The translations under genes and the position numbers were made by a program. Shown in pieces: positions 49,489-59,262 of a DNA stretch of 64,000 nucleotides (within the stretch, counting starts at the first letter, position 1; each line of letters begins with the position of its first letter). The stretch lies in assembly GCA_046347635.1 (NCBI GenBank), contig JAXMFT010000008.1, positions 124,001 to 188,000 on the forward strand, given 5' to 3'. The DNA comes from JAGVSZ01 sp019137045 (GTDB taxonomy: Bacteria > Pseudomonadota > Gammaproteobacteria > Burkholderiales > SG8-39). The notes under the pieces were generated by a model. That model saw only the letters and a program-made list of their open reading frames with translations. It ran no database searches and was not told where the DNA came from.

Positions 49489-50244
49489 CTAGCCGATCTC
49501 GACCAGCAGGTTCGCATCGAACGACGGATTCTCGTTTGCGCCGTTCCTGGAATAGCCGCGCGGATTGCACAGCACCCGCGTCCCGCCCAGGAGGTAGTCG
49601 AAGCTGTCGTGCGTGTGCCCGTGGATCCACAGGCGCGCGCGGCTTTCCTCGACCAGGCGCTCGGCCGCGGAGACGAAGGACGCGTTGAGGAGCGAGCCGG
49701 CAAAGCGCGGGTGGATGCTCCCGGTCGACGGCGCGTGGTGGGTGATCACCACGGTCGGGCCGGCGTGCGGCGCGGCGAGCACGCGCGCGAGCCAGGCGGC
49801 GTGCTGCGCGAACAGCGCCGCCGAAGCCTCCGGGGTGAAGGGGTGGTCGCCCGTCCGGATCCGGCTGAAGTCGCGCGAGAAGCGCTGCGCTTCGGCCATC
49901 GCGGCGGTGCGCTTCTCGCCCGCGCCGAACAGCATGAAATCGGTCCACAGCGTCGTTCCCAGAAAGCGCACGCCGCCGATGACGGTCGCGTCGTTGTCGA
50001 GCACCCGGATGCCGGACCCGGCGCTCAGCCGCTTCAGCTCGGCCACGGTGCCGGCGATGTCGCCGCCGTAGAATTCGTGGTTGCCGGGGACGTAGAGCAC
50101 GGGCTTGGCGATGCCCGAGGCCCACGCGATCGCCTCCTGCGGGCGGGCGAGGTCCCCCGCCAGGACCACCACGTCGGCGTCGTTCTCGGGCAGCGCCAGG
50201 GCGCCGAGGCTCAGATGCAGGTCGGAGAGGACGTTCAGTCTCAT
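49489..50244 (-). CDS. calcineurin-like metallophosphoesterase
   Basis: This 251-residue protein holds the full metal-binding set: SDLHL near residue 7, VVLAGDLARP, PGNHEFYGG, VVITHHAPS and WIHGHTHDSFDY. It acts on phosphoesters of unknown identity. The ATG at 50244 shares three of four bases with the divergent ATG at 50243 (CATG), so the two start codons overlap head to head. A Met five codons upstream would overlap more. Confidence 0.88.
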   Translation of the reverse strand: MRLNVLSDLHLSLGALALPENDADVVVLAGDLARPQEAIAWASGIAKPVLYVPGNHEFYGGDIAGTVAELKRLSAGSGIRVLDNDATVIGGVRFLGTTLWTDFMLFGAGEKRTAAMAEAQRFSRDFSRIRTGDHPFTPEASAALFAQHAAWLARVLAAPHAGPTVVITHHAPSTGSIHPRFAGSLLNASFVSAAERLVEESRARLWIHGHTHDSFDYLLGGTRVLCNPRGYSRNGANENPSFDANLLVEIG

Positions 50245-50461
50245 GCAGCGGAAATTCAAGGTTGGCGATCGCGTGCGCTGGAACTCCGAGGCCGGCTACG
50301 TCAGCGGCCGGATCGTGCGCATCCACACGAAGGATACCGACTACAAGGGCTACACGCACCACGCCACCGCGGACGATCCGCAGTACGAGATCAAGAGCGA
50401 CAAGAGCGAGCACGTCGCCCTGCACAAGGGCGCGGCGCTGCGCCGCATTCCGTCCCGGTGA
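50243..50461 (+). CDS. DUF2945 / HVA1-type small protein
   Basis: This 72-residue protein, QRKFKVGDRVRWNSEAGYVSGRIVRIHTKDTDY and onward through YEIKSDKSEHVALHKGAALRRI, matches the DUF2945 (hypervirulence-associated Tudor-like) family. These are small SH3/Tudor-like domains with unknown function in bacteria. Its start codon overlaps that of a divergent metallophosphoesterase gene. Confidence 0.85.
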   Translation: MQRKFKVGDRVRWNSEAGYVSGRIVRIHTKDTDYKGYTHHATADDPQYEIKSDKSEHVALHKGAALRRIPSR

Positions 50462-50470
50462 CGCGGTCGG

Positions 50471-51163
50471 CTACTGCGCCTGCGCGCGGTAGGCGTGCAC
50501 CTCCGCGGCCGTCATGGCGCGGCCGCGCTGGCGCGCGACCGCCTCCGGCGTGATCGGCTCCGGCGCGCGGCCCGCGGGCGCGCCGCCCCAGGCGCTGCGT
50601 ACGTAGCCGATCACCGCGGCGATCTGCTCGTCGGACAGGTGGCCGAACGGCGGCATGGCGGAGTCGTAGCGCGCACCGGCGACTTCGATCGGGCCCGCGA
50701 GACCGTGCAGCACCACGAGGATCGGCAAGCGCCCGTCCTTCCACAGGTCGGGATTGCCGGCCAGGGGCGGATAGAAGCCCGGCTGGCCGCGGCCCTGCGC
50801 GCCGTGGCAGGCGGCGCAGCTCGCCTGGTACACCGCACGCCCGTCTGCGGCGTGCGTCTCGCTCCCGTCCGCCGGCGCGGCCGGCGGGGGATGCGGACCG
50901 AGGTAGGTCGTGAGGTAGTGCAGGATGCGCTCGCGCTCGTCCTCCGGGAGCGTCAAGCTGTAGTCCTTCATGCTGGCGAGCACCGCGCGCCACTGGTCGG
51001 GCAGCAGGCCCTTGCCGTCGACCACGTACTGCAGGTCGTGGCAAGTGCGGCAGCGCGCGTAGACCTGCTCGACGCCGGGACCGGCGGGGAGCCGGATCTG
51101 CGCCGCCGCGGGCAGCGCGGCGCCCAGCGCGAGCGCCGCGGCGACGAACGGCCCGAGCCGCAC
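50471..51163 (-). CDS. diheme cytochrome c, SorB-like
   Basis: This 230-residue periplasmic protein has a signal peptide ending AAA and two CxxCH sites, CRTCH near residue 38 and CAACH near residue 116. A candidate Met ligand is in SAMPPFGHLSDEQIAAVIGYVRSAWG. It lies 12 bp after the molybdenum enzyme gene and is the likely electron acceptor for it. SorB of the best-known system has one heme; two domains here would allow transfer to an oxidase or another cytochrome. Confidence 0.85.
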   Translation of the reverse strand: MRLGPFVAAALALGAALPAAAQIRLPAGPGVEQVYARCRTCHDLQYVVDGKGLLPDQWRAVLASMKDYSLTLPEDERERILHYLTTYLGPHPPPAAPADGSETHAADGRAVYQASCAACHGAQGRGQPGFYPPLAGNPDLWKDGRLPILVVLHGLAGPIEVAGARYDSAMPPFGHLSDEQIAAVIGYVRSAWGGAPAGRAPEPITPEAVARQRGRAMTAAEVHAYRAQAQ

Positions 51164-51175
51164 TTGCGCCGCGAT

Positions 51176-52438
51176 TCAGGCGACCTGGAAGGGGACGCGG
51201 TCCACGCCGTGCCAGCTCCACCCGCCGGGATTCCAGGTCGTGAGACCGTCGAGCGGCTGCGCGCGGCCCCACGCATCGACGGCGCGCACCCACACTTCCT
51301 GCCGCCCGGGGGGCAGCTCCACGCGCTTGCGCCAGTGGTGCCAGGCATACGGCCCGTCGGAAGCGTCGAGCTCGGTGAGCAGCCACGAGTTGCCGCGGTC
51401 GAGCGAGACTCTCACCTCGGCCAGCGGCACCAGGCCGTCGTTCCACGCCACGCCCTTCAGCTCGACGCCGCCGGCCCTGACCGTCTCGCCCTCGAGCGGC
51501 GCGAACACCACGCTCATGATGCGAAAGCCGTAGGTCGGATCGCTGTTCTGCTGCGTGAGGTTCTGCGTGGTGAACTTGCCCGGCTCGACCGGCCCGATCG
51601 GCATGCGGTAGGTCTTCTGCATCAGCGCGCTCGGCGTCTCCTCCGGCATCATCATGAGGTCGGTGAGCCACTTCACGCTCATGTTGCCGTAGTAGCCCGG
51701 AATGACCAGCCGCACCGGGCCGCCGTGGACGGTGGGAATGGGCCGGCCGTTCATGCGCAGCGCGAGGATGGCGTCCTTGAGTTGAGGCGCCGCGAGCGGA
51801 TAGCTCTTGATCATGTCCGCGCCGCCCGGCACCGGCGGCACGTCCTTGCCGTTGGCCGTCAGGAACCGCACGCTGGCATCCGGGCTGAGATCGAGGCTCG
51901 CGAGCAGCGGCAGCACCGGTACGCCTTCCCAGGTGAGATTGCCCATGCCGCCGTGCTTCCAGCCCGAGCCGGGCGTCTTGGCCTTCTCCCAGTAATAGGA
52001 CCGGCCGTTGCCGGCGCACTGCATCACCGACGTGACCTTGACGCGCTCCATCCGTTCGAGATCGGCGACCCGCACGGTCTTCGGCCGCTGCACCAGTCCC
52101 GAGACCAGGATGCTCCACGCCTGCGCCACCTGCGGCTCGGCCGGCGCGAGGGTGGCCATCCACTTGCCGCTTCCGTCCACGGGAAAATGCAGGCGGTTGT
52201 ACAGGACCTCCGGCGGCGTCACGCGGTGCTCGCGCAGCACGGCGAGCGGCGTCTCCATCACGCCGAGCTTCGCGTTGTGGACGATCATCGTGGGGTTCTT
52301 GCCGGCGATGATCTGCGCCGCGTCCGCGCCGTCGGCGCCGTATGCGAGCGGGAGCGCCCCCCGTATGGGCATCACGCCGGCGGCCCCCGCCAGCCCGGCC
52401 AGCTTGATGAACGTCCTGCGGTCGATCGTCGCCGTCAT
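51176..52438 (-). CDS. SorA-type molybdenum sulfite oxidase
   Basis: This 420-residue protein starts MTATIDRRTFIKLAGLAGAAG, a Tat signal. It contains the molybdenum-ligating Cys in VTSVMQCAGNGRSYYWEK, the segment RLVIPGYYGNMSVKWLTDL and a C-terminal Ig-like dimerisation domain. It oxidises sulfite, or a related substrate, to sulfate in the periplasm and passes electrons to the diheme cytochrome. Expression should depend on a sigma-54 promoter at 52559-52573. A sulfite dehydrogenase is the best call; a methionine sulfoxide-type enzyme is less likely. Confidence 0.88.
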   Translation of the reverse strand: MTATIDRRTFIKLAGLAGAAGVMPIRGALPLAYGADGADAAQIIAGKNPTMIVHNAKLGVMETPLAVLREHRVTPPEVLYNRLHFPVDGSGKWMATLAPAEPQVAQAWSILVSGLVQRPKTVRVADLERMERVKVTSVMQCAGNGRSYYWEKAKTPGSGWKHGGMGNLTWEGVPVLPLLASLDLSPDASVRFLTANGKDVPPVPGGADMIKSYPLAAPQLKDAILALRMNGRPIPTVHGGPVRLVIPGYYGNMSVKWLTDLMMMPEETPSALMQKTYRMPIGPVEPGKFTTQNLTQQNSDPTYGFRIMSVVFAPLEGETVRAGGVELKGVAWNDGLVPLAEVRVSLDRGNSWLLTELDASDGPYAWHHWRKRVELPPGRQEVWVRAVDAWGRAQPLDGLTTWNPGGWSWHGVDRVPFQVA

Positions 52439-52558
52439 TGCGGACTCCTCGATGAGCTCAGTCGTTGACGGCCCGCACCACCCGGGTCTTCCCGGGGTTG
52501 CGCGCCGCGCCTGCGCGTTTGCCGCGTGTCGCCGGCAGCTGGTCCCGTGACGCACGCA

Positions 52559-52573
52559 GCAACGCCCGTGCCA
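52559..52573 (-). promoter_or_regulatory. sigma-54 promoter of the sorA-type gene
   Basis: TGGCACG-GGCG-TTGC on the minus strand matches the -24/-12 consensus in full. The start would be near 52547, 109 bases before the ATG. The stretch between 52439 and 52813 holds no gene that I can support. Confidence 0.75.
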
Positions 52574-52813
52574 GCGCGTGCGGGCCTTGAAGCGACGACA
52601 GATTCGGCTCCCACGGGCCGCGCGTGCGGCTGATTGGAACCGGGACCGCGCCTCGCACCGGTTGCTTTGCGCCGCGCCGCCATCCCGGGCGCTCCGGCTT
52701 CTCCTGCGCAAATTCAGACGGATGCGCCGATGGCACGGGAGATGCTCGTCGGCAATGCTGCGCCGGCGCGAGCGGACATCGGGGGGCCGCGCTTCCTGCT
52801 GCGCCGGATCGGC

Positions 52814-52975
52814 GCAGCCGACGTCGTCAGCAAGGTGATGGGCGAGGAGAGGGCCGACGGTGAGTTCACGACGCTCGACGACGTCGCGCAGGGCGCATCG
52901 TTCCTCGCCGCATTCCCGTCGCCGACCCGCACCGGCCAGACGATCGTCGTCGGCCACGGCCGGCGCAGGGCGTGA
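52814..52975 (+). pseudogene. remnant of a 3-hydroxybutyrate dehydrogenase-type SDR
   Basis: The last residues of this frame, ADGEFTTLDDVAQGASFLAAFPSPTRTGQTIVVGHG, closely resemble the C-terminal end of D-3-hydroxybutyrate dehydrogenases, which read VDGEFTTVEDVAQTALFLAAFPSNALTGQSLVVSHGW. No Rossmann motif or catalytic Tyr-x3-Lys lies upstream in any frame, so only a C-terminal stump remains. It lies between sorA and the NtrB-type kinase. Confidence 0.65.
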
Positions 52976-53177
52976 CGGCCGGAATGGTCGCGCGGCGTGC
53001 GTGGATGGCTGGCCCCGCCGCGCGAGTCCGTGGCGCGGCGCGCGCGGGCGCGCCGCGCACCCGCACCCCTTTTCAAGCCGCGCGCGCGATGCCATGCTGC
53101 GGTCTGTCGAAGAATTCCTCCGCGCACTGCGAGAGCGCGCGGAGCCGGCTGCAATCGCTCCGAAAGCCGCGCGTCCC

Positions 53178-54594
53178 ATGCGAACCATCTTCCTGCGGCC
53201 GGTCCAGCTCGCCTCGGTCGCGCTCGCGACGCTGATGCTCGTCTCCATCGGCCTCCTCGGCTGGCTCGACTGGCGCAGCCTCGACCGGCTCGGCCGCATC
53301 CAGTCGGGCGTGGCGGCGATCCAGGCGATCCAGGAAGCCGGGCTCGACCTGCAGCGGCTGTGGATCGAGGACGCCTCCGGCGCCGCGCGCCTCGAACGCG
53401 GGCAGATCGCGGCGGCGGGCGACGAGCTCGCCCGGCTCGTGACGCCGAGCCGCGCGCTCGCCCCGGGGACGGCCGAGAAGCTCGCGCAGGCCGGGCGGCT
53501 GCTCGCCGACGCGAGCCGGCCTCCGGCGGCCATCCTCGGCGACGCGCTGCTGCTGCTGCGGCAGGCGCTCTACGACGAGACGCGCGCCGAGCTGCGCTCG
53601 CTCGACGTCCTGTACGCGGACGCGCGCGTCGAGCTGCGGCTCGTCACCGCGGCGATCGTCCTGCTGCCGGGCGTCCTGCTGCTCGCGCTCTGGCTCGCGC
53701 GCGAGCGCATCTTCCGGCCGATCGACAACCTCAAGGATCTCCTCGCCAGCCTGGGCGAGGGCAATTTCGCGCCGGTACCGGTGCGCAGCGTCGATCCGCT
53801 CCTGCTGCCGCTGTTCGACAACTACAACCGCATGGTGGGCCGGCTGGCGGAGCTCGAGCAGCGCCATCGCAGCCACGCGCTCGGGCTGGAGGACGAGGTG
53901 CGCAGCGCGACCCAGGCGCTGCTCCAGCAGAGCCACAGCCTCGCCCGCGCCGAGCGGCTCGCGGCGGTCGGGGAGCTCGCCGCCGCCGTCGCCCACGAGC
54001 TGCGCAACCCGCTCGCCGGCATCCAGATGTCGCTCGTGAACCTCCGGCGCGAGCTTACCGACGCGGCCCTCGCGCAGCGCGTCGACGTCGTGGTCGCGGA
54101 GCTGCAGCGCATCGCGCGGCTCCTCAGCGATCTTCTCGCCCCGTCGCGACACGTGCCCGAGCCGCGGCGCGTCGTGCGCCTCGCGACGCTGGTGCACGAC
54201 CTCGCGCAGCTCGCGCGCTACCAGCTCGCGCCGCAGACCGCGCTGGAGGTGGCGGTCCCGGCCGACCTCGAGTGCGACGTGCCGGCCGACGCGCTGCGCC
54301 AGGCGCTGCTCAACCTCGTGCTGAACGCGATGCAGGCGCTCGGCGGCCGTCCGGGCCGCATCGAGATCGCGGCGCGCGGCGAGGGCGGCGCGGTGCGCCT
54401 GAGCGTGCGCGACGACGGGCCGGGCTTCCCGGAAGCGCTGCTGCGCGGCGGCGTACGCCCGTTCACGACCGGGCGCGAAGCCGGAACGGGGCTCGGGCTC
54501 GCGGTCGCGCAGCGGTTCGCGCGCGAGGTGCGCGGCGAGCTCGTCCTAGAGAACTGCGCGCCGCGCGGCGCGCGCGCCGAGCTGCGCATCCCCG

Positions 54595-54614
<20 letters not shown>
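53178..54614 (+). CDS. NtrB-type sensor histidine kinase
   Basis: This protein of about 478 residues has two membrane segments (residues 8-30 and about 155-175) flanking a helical periplasmic sensor, a HAMP-like linker and a kinase core. The phospho-His is in AAAVAHELRNPLAGIQMSLVNL. ATP-binding boxes are LNLVLNAMQAL, RDDGPGFPEALL and GTGLGLAVAQRF. An ATG at 53094 is an alternative start. The 3' end overlaps the response regulator by 20 bp, showing the pair is coupled. The ligand is unknown. Confidence 0.88.
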
Positions 54615-56001
<1,387 letters not shown>

Positions 56002-56035
56002 GGAGGTCCGCGCCGGGGCGGCCCGGGACGCGGCG

Positions 56036-57058
56036 TCACGGCCGGCTGGCGGCGCGCCCGCGGACGAGCGAGCGCAGCAGGCCGACGAAGGCGAGCGACC
56101 AGGCGGCCATCGCCACGTACACCATCACCTGCGGGATCACCTGCAGGAACTCGAAGTGCATCGCCTGCGCCATCTCGAAGGTGCACGCGGCGTACATCCC
56201 GAGCGGGAACACCGCGCCCCAGTACAGCGGGTCGTAGCGCAGCGGGAAGCGCCGGTAGCCGTGCCGCCACACCCCGAGCACCACGAGCATCGGGATCCAC
56301 CACGTGCCGGTCGCCCAGTAGAACACGGTGAACCCCTTCAGGAACGGCGCGAGCGAGGCGAGGAAGGGCGCATCCGGGGTGTTCGCGACCAGCAGCGAGC
56401 CGGCGAGCGTCGAGATCGCCATCGCCCCCATGCTGATCCAGTAGGGCGGCGAGAGGTCGTCGGGCGCGAGCGGGAAGAAGGTGTAGCGGTAGAAGATGAG
56501 CGAGATCATCCAGATGTAGAGCATCCCGCCCCACAGCCACATCGACAGCGCGAGGAAGTTCAGCTCCAGCCGGAAGAGCGGCGCCGCGTGCGGCGCGAGG
56601 TGCGCGCTCAGCACCGCGATCGACTGCGTGGCCACGACCGCGAGCAGCCAGGCCCCGGAGATGCCCTGGTCGAGCGGGGGCTTGTGCCGCTTGACGGTGA
56701 GGGCGGTGAAGACGGTGTAGGTGAGCCCGATCCAGAGCACCACCGCGACGATCCACAGCGCCCGCGCGAGCGCGAAGTCGCGCGCGATGACGACGAACTG
56801 GCTGCCGAGCACGCCGGAGGCGGCGACGCTGGTGAAGAAGGCGGGGCCGCGCTGGTGGTCGGTCAGGTCGCGCCACAGCTCGCGCGGGAACCACGCCGCG
56901 CGCAGCGCGGTGAGGAGCCAGAGGACGAGATACGCGACCACGTTGAGCCGGAACAGGGCGTCGGCGATGCGCGCCATGCCGAGCTGGTGGGCCGCGATCG
57001 AGACGATGCCGGTGGCCATCGCCAGCGCGAAGTACGCGGGCGAGAGCCCCTGCGCCAT
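56036..57058 (-). CDS. SLAC1/TDT family transporter
   Basis: The protein is about 340 residues from the ATG at 57058 (GTG at 57112 would add 18 residues). It has ten membrane helices and the TDT pattern, LSPAYFALAMATGIVSIAAHQLG at the start and QVIPQVMVYVAMAAWSLAFVGLL at the end. The family includes TehA, SLAC1 anion channels and a bacterial sulfite exporter. Because a sulfite oxidase is nearby, export of sulfite or a related anion is possible. It lies downstream of the nar operon parvulin gene on the same strand. Confidence 0.85.
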   Translation of the reverse strand: MAQGLSPAYFALAMATGIVSIAAHQLGMARIADALFRLNVVAYLVLWLLTALRAAWFPRELWRDLTDHQRGPAFFTSVAASGVLGSQFVVIARDFALARALWIVAVVLWIGLTYTVFTALTVKRHKPPLDQGISGAWLLAVVATQSIAVLSAHLAPHAAPLFRLELNFLALSMWLWGGMLYIWMISLIFYRYTFFPLAPDDLSPPYWISMGAMAISTLAGSLLVANTPDAPFLASLAPFLKGFTVFYWATGTWWIPMLVVLGVWRHGYRRFPLRYDPLYWGAVFPLGMYAACTFEMAQAMHFEFLQVIPQVMVYVAMAAWSLAFVGLLRSLVRGRAASRP

Positions 57059-57162
57059 GCGCCGGGGGAGGGCGAGCAGGCTGTCCGGCGCGGCCGCGCG
57101 ATCGCCGCTCACCGGGAAGGCGTCCGGTGGCGGCGCGGGGTCGCCGGGCGCCGACGCACGGC

Positions 57163-57876
57163 CTATTGGACGAGCGGCGTCGCGGCGGCCGCGAGGTCCG
57201 CGCCGCGGATCTCCGCCTGGCCGGCGAGCACCTGCACGAACTGCGCGAGCGCGGCCTGCTGGGTGCGGCCGCGCATGCGCTCGGCGATGCGCGCGTGCGC
57301 CACCTCGAACGGCAGGCGGCGGCCCGGCTCGCGCCGGTCCACCGCCAGGACGTGCAGGCCGAAGCGCGTGCGGACGAGCTGCGGGTAGACGCCGGTGTAG
57401 GCGCCGTTGAACAGCGCCTGCTCGAACTCGGCACGGCGTCGCCGCGGCCGAGCTGGCCGAGGTTGCCGTCGTGCTGCCCGCGAGGGTAGTTCGAGCACTC
57501 GCGCGCGAGCGAGGCGAAGCGCGACGGGTCCTGACGAGCGCGGCGGCACCCCCTCGGCCTTCGCGCGCAGCGCCGGCACCGGCGTGCCCGGCGTCACCTG
57601 GAACAGGATGTGGCGCGCGCAGGCGAGCTCGCCGCTCGTGAACTCGGCCGGGTGCGCGTCGTAGTAGCGGCGGCACTCCGCCTCGGTCGGCTCGGGCACC
57701 GCGACCTCGCGCGCGAGCAGCTTCTCGATCGCCTGGTCCACCGCGGCGCGGTCGTCGCCCGCGCGCGCAAGGTCCAGCGCGACCGCCCGCTGGCGCAGCA
57801 GCTCGTGCGCGGCGGCGGCCGCCGCGCTCGGGAAGCCGGCGGGATCGACCGCGACGCCGTTGACCGTGACCGCCAT
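57163..57876 (-). CDS. parvulin-type peptidyl-prolyl isomerase, two frameshifts
   Basis: The frame gives 237 residues, with a plausible N-terminal helical part and the C-terminal parvulin end FNGAYTGVYPQLVRTRFGLHVLAVDRREPG. Between about 57432 and 57555 the conserved parvulin sequence (FASLARECSNYPRGQHDGN and LGQLGRGDAVP) appears in a different frame. Thus at least two compensating indels are present, near 57531-57556 and 57430-57433. Parvulins of this NifM/PpiC type are often found in nar operons and may help fold the nitrate reductase. It follows narI by seven bases. Confidence 0.78.
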   Translation of the reverse strand: MAVTVNGVAVDPAGFPSAAAAAAHELLRQRAVALDLARAGDDRAAVDQAIEKLLAREVAVPEPTEAECRRYYDAHPAEFTSGELACARHILFQVTPGTPVPALRAKAEGVPPRSSGPVALRLARARVLELPSRAARRQPRPARPRRRRAEFEQALFNGAYTGVYPQLVRTRFGLHVLAVDRREPGRRLPFEVAHARIAERMRGRTQQAALAQFVQVLAGQAEIRGADLAAAATPLVQ

Positions 57877-57883
57877 GCCGGCT

Positions 57884-58585
57884 TCAGGCGAGCTTGCGCC
57901 GCGTGCGCACGAGCTGGTAGGGACGGAAGAGGTAACCCACCGCGGCGAACCCGCTCCAGATGTGCACCAGGCGCGTGAACGGGAACACGAGGAAGATCGT
58001 GAGCCCGAGGAAGATGTGGACCTTGAACACCCAGGGCGCGTCGATCATCAGCTCGGCCGCGCCCGGGCGGAAGGTGACGATGAGCTGCGCCCAGCGGGCG
58101 AGACGCTCCATCATCGAGCCGTCGAGGTGCTGCGCGGAGAACGCGATGGTGGTCAGTCCGAGCGCGAGCTGGATCCAGAACAGCACCAGGATCGCGATGT
58201 CCCAGTTGCGCGTGTTCGACCAGATGCGCGGGTCGGCGACGCGCCGGTGGATCAGGATCGTCAGGCCGACGATCCCGAGCACGCCGGCGATGCCGCCGGA
58301 CACCATCGCGAGCAGCTGCTTCGAACCGGCCTCGATGAGCCAGGCGTAGGCCCAGTGCGGGGTGAGCAGGCCGAGCAGGTGGCCGAAGAAGATGAACAGA
58401 ACGCCGATGTGGAACAGGTTGGAGCCCCAGCGCAGCTCGCGCGCGCGCAGCAGCTGCGAGCTGTCGCTCTTCCACGTGTACTGCTCGCGGTCGAAGCGCA
58501 CCAGGCTGCCGATCAGGAACACGACCAGGCAGACGTACGGATAGGCGCCGAACACGAGCTGGTGCAGATAGACGGTCATCTCCAT
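57884..58585 (-). CDS. narI: respiratory nitrate reductase gamma subunit
   Basis: This 233-residue membrane subunit binds two hemes b and takes electrons from quinol. The four heme-ligand His are in NLFHIGVLFIFFGHLLGL and FKVHIFLGLTIFLVFPFTRLVHIWSG. Five helices are visible. It anchors the NarGH dimer to the cytoplasmic face. It lies 24 bp after narJ and is followed closely by the parvulin gene. Confidence 0.95.
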   Translation of the reverse strand: MEMTVYLHQLVFGAYPYVCLVVFLIGSLVRFDREQYTWKSDSSQLLRARELRWGSNLFHIGVLFIFFGHLLGLLTPHWAYAWLIEAGSKQLLAMVSGGIAGVLGIVGLTILIHRRVADPRIWSNTRNWDIAILVLFWIQLALGLTTIAFSAQHLDGSMMERLARWAQLIVTFRPGAAELMIDAPWVFKVHIFLGLTIFLVFPFTRLVHIWSGFAAVGYLFRPYQLVRTRRKLA

Positions 58586-58609
58586 CGCCTTGCTCCTTCT
58601 TTCTTCCTG

Positions 58610-59254
58610 CTAGCCCTGTTTCCGCGGCACGAACCGGACCGGCGCCACCGCCGGCGCGCCGCGCTCCGGGCCGGGCGCGAACGCGGGCGCGTCCATCCAT
58701 TCCTCGTCCGGATGCGGCTCGGGTTCGGCCGCCTTGGACCAGTCGAGCCCGCGCTCCCCGGCCAGCGCGAGCAGCGCCTCGAACACCGCCGCGTAATGAC
58801 TGCCGCTCGCCGCGAGCCTTTCGCCCACCGCGCGCAGGACGTGCGCGCAGTCGCCGAGCAGGTCGCGCGCCTCGGCGCGCGGGCGGCAGCTCAGGTACTC
58901 GAGCACTGCCGGCAGGTAGTCGGGCAGCTCGTTCGTCGCCAGGGCGAACCCGGCGCGCGCGTAGAGCTGCGCGAGGTCGACCATCGCCTGCCCGCGCTCG
59001 CGCGCCTCGCCGTGCACGTGCTCGAAGAGGTGCAGCGAGCGCGCCCGGCCGCGCTCGAAGAGCGCGACGTAGCGCTCCTCGAGCTCGAGCGGCTCGCCGG
59101 CGGCGAGCTCGGCGACGAGCGCGGCGAGGCGCGCCTTGTCGGCGCGGCGGAGGAGATCCGCGCCGGCGATCGCCGCGCCGATCTCGTCGAGCGCGGCGAG
59201 CAGCTCCGGGCGCGGGTAGGTGAGGAGCGCGCCGAGCGCGCGCAGGGCGATCAT
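58610..59254 (-). CDS. narJ: nitrate reductase assembly chaperone
   Basis: This 214-residue cytosolic chaperone is all-helical and shows the NarJ pattern, LGALLTYPRPELLAALDEIG, then LEERYVALFERGRARSLHLFEHVHGEARERGQAMVDLAQLYARAGFALATNELPDYLPAVLEYLS. It helps insert the molybdenum cofactor into NarG. A Pro-rich, poorly conserved C-terminal tail of about 35 residues is unusual in length. It starts eight bases after narH. Confidence 0.93.
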   Translation of the reverse strand: MIALRALGALLTYPRPELLAALDEIGAAIAGADLLRRADKARLAALVAELAAGEPLELEERYVALFERGRARSLHLFEHVHGEARERGQAMVDLAQLYARAGFALATNELPDYLPAVLEYLSCRPRAEARDLLGDCAHVLRAVGERLAASGSHYAAVFEALLALAGERGLDWSKAAEPEPHPDEEWMDAPAFAPGPERGAPAVAPVRFVPRKQG

Positions 59255-59262
59255 CGCGGGCC

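Noticed and set aside
52731..52745. TGGCACG-GGAG-ATGC on the plus strand as a fifth sigma-54 promoter
   Set aside because: The -12 element is ATGC rather than TTGC and the nearest downstream gene start is more than 300 bp away, beyond the SDR remnant.
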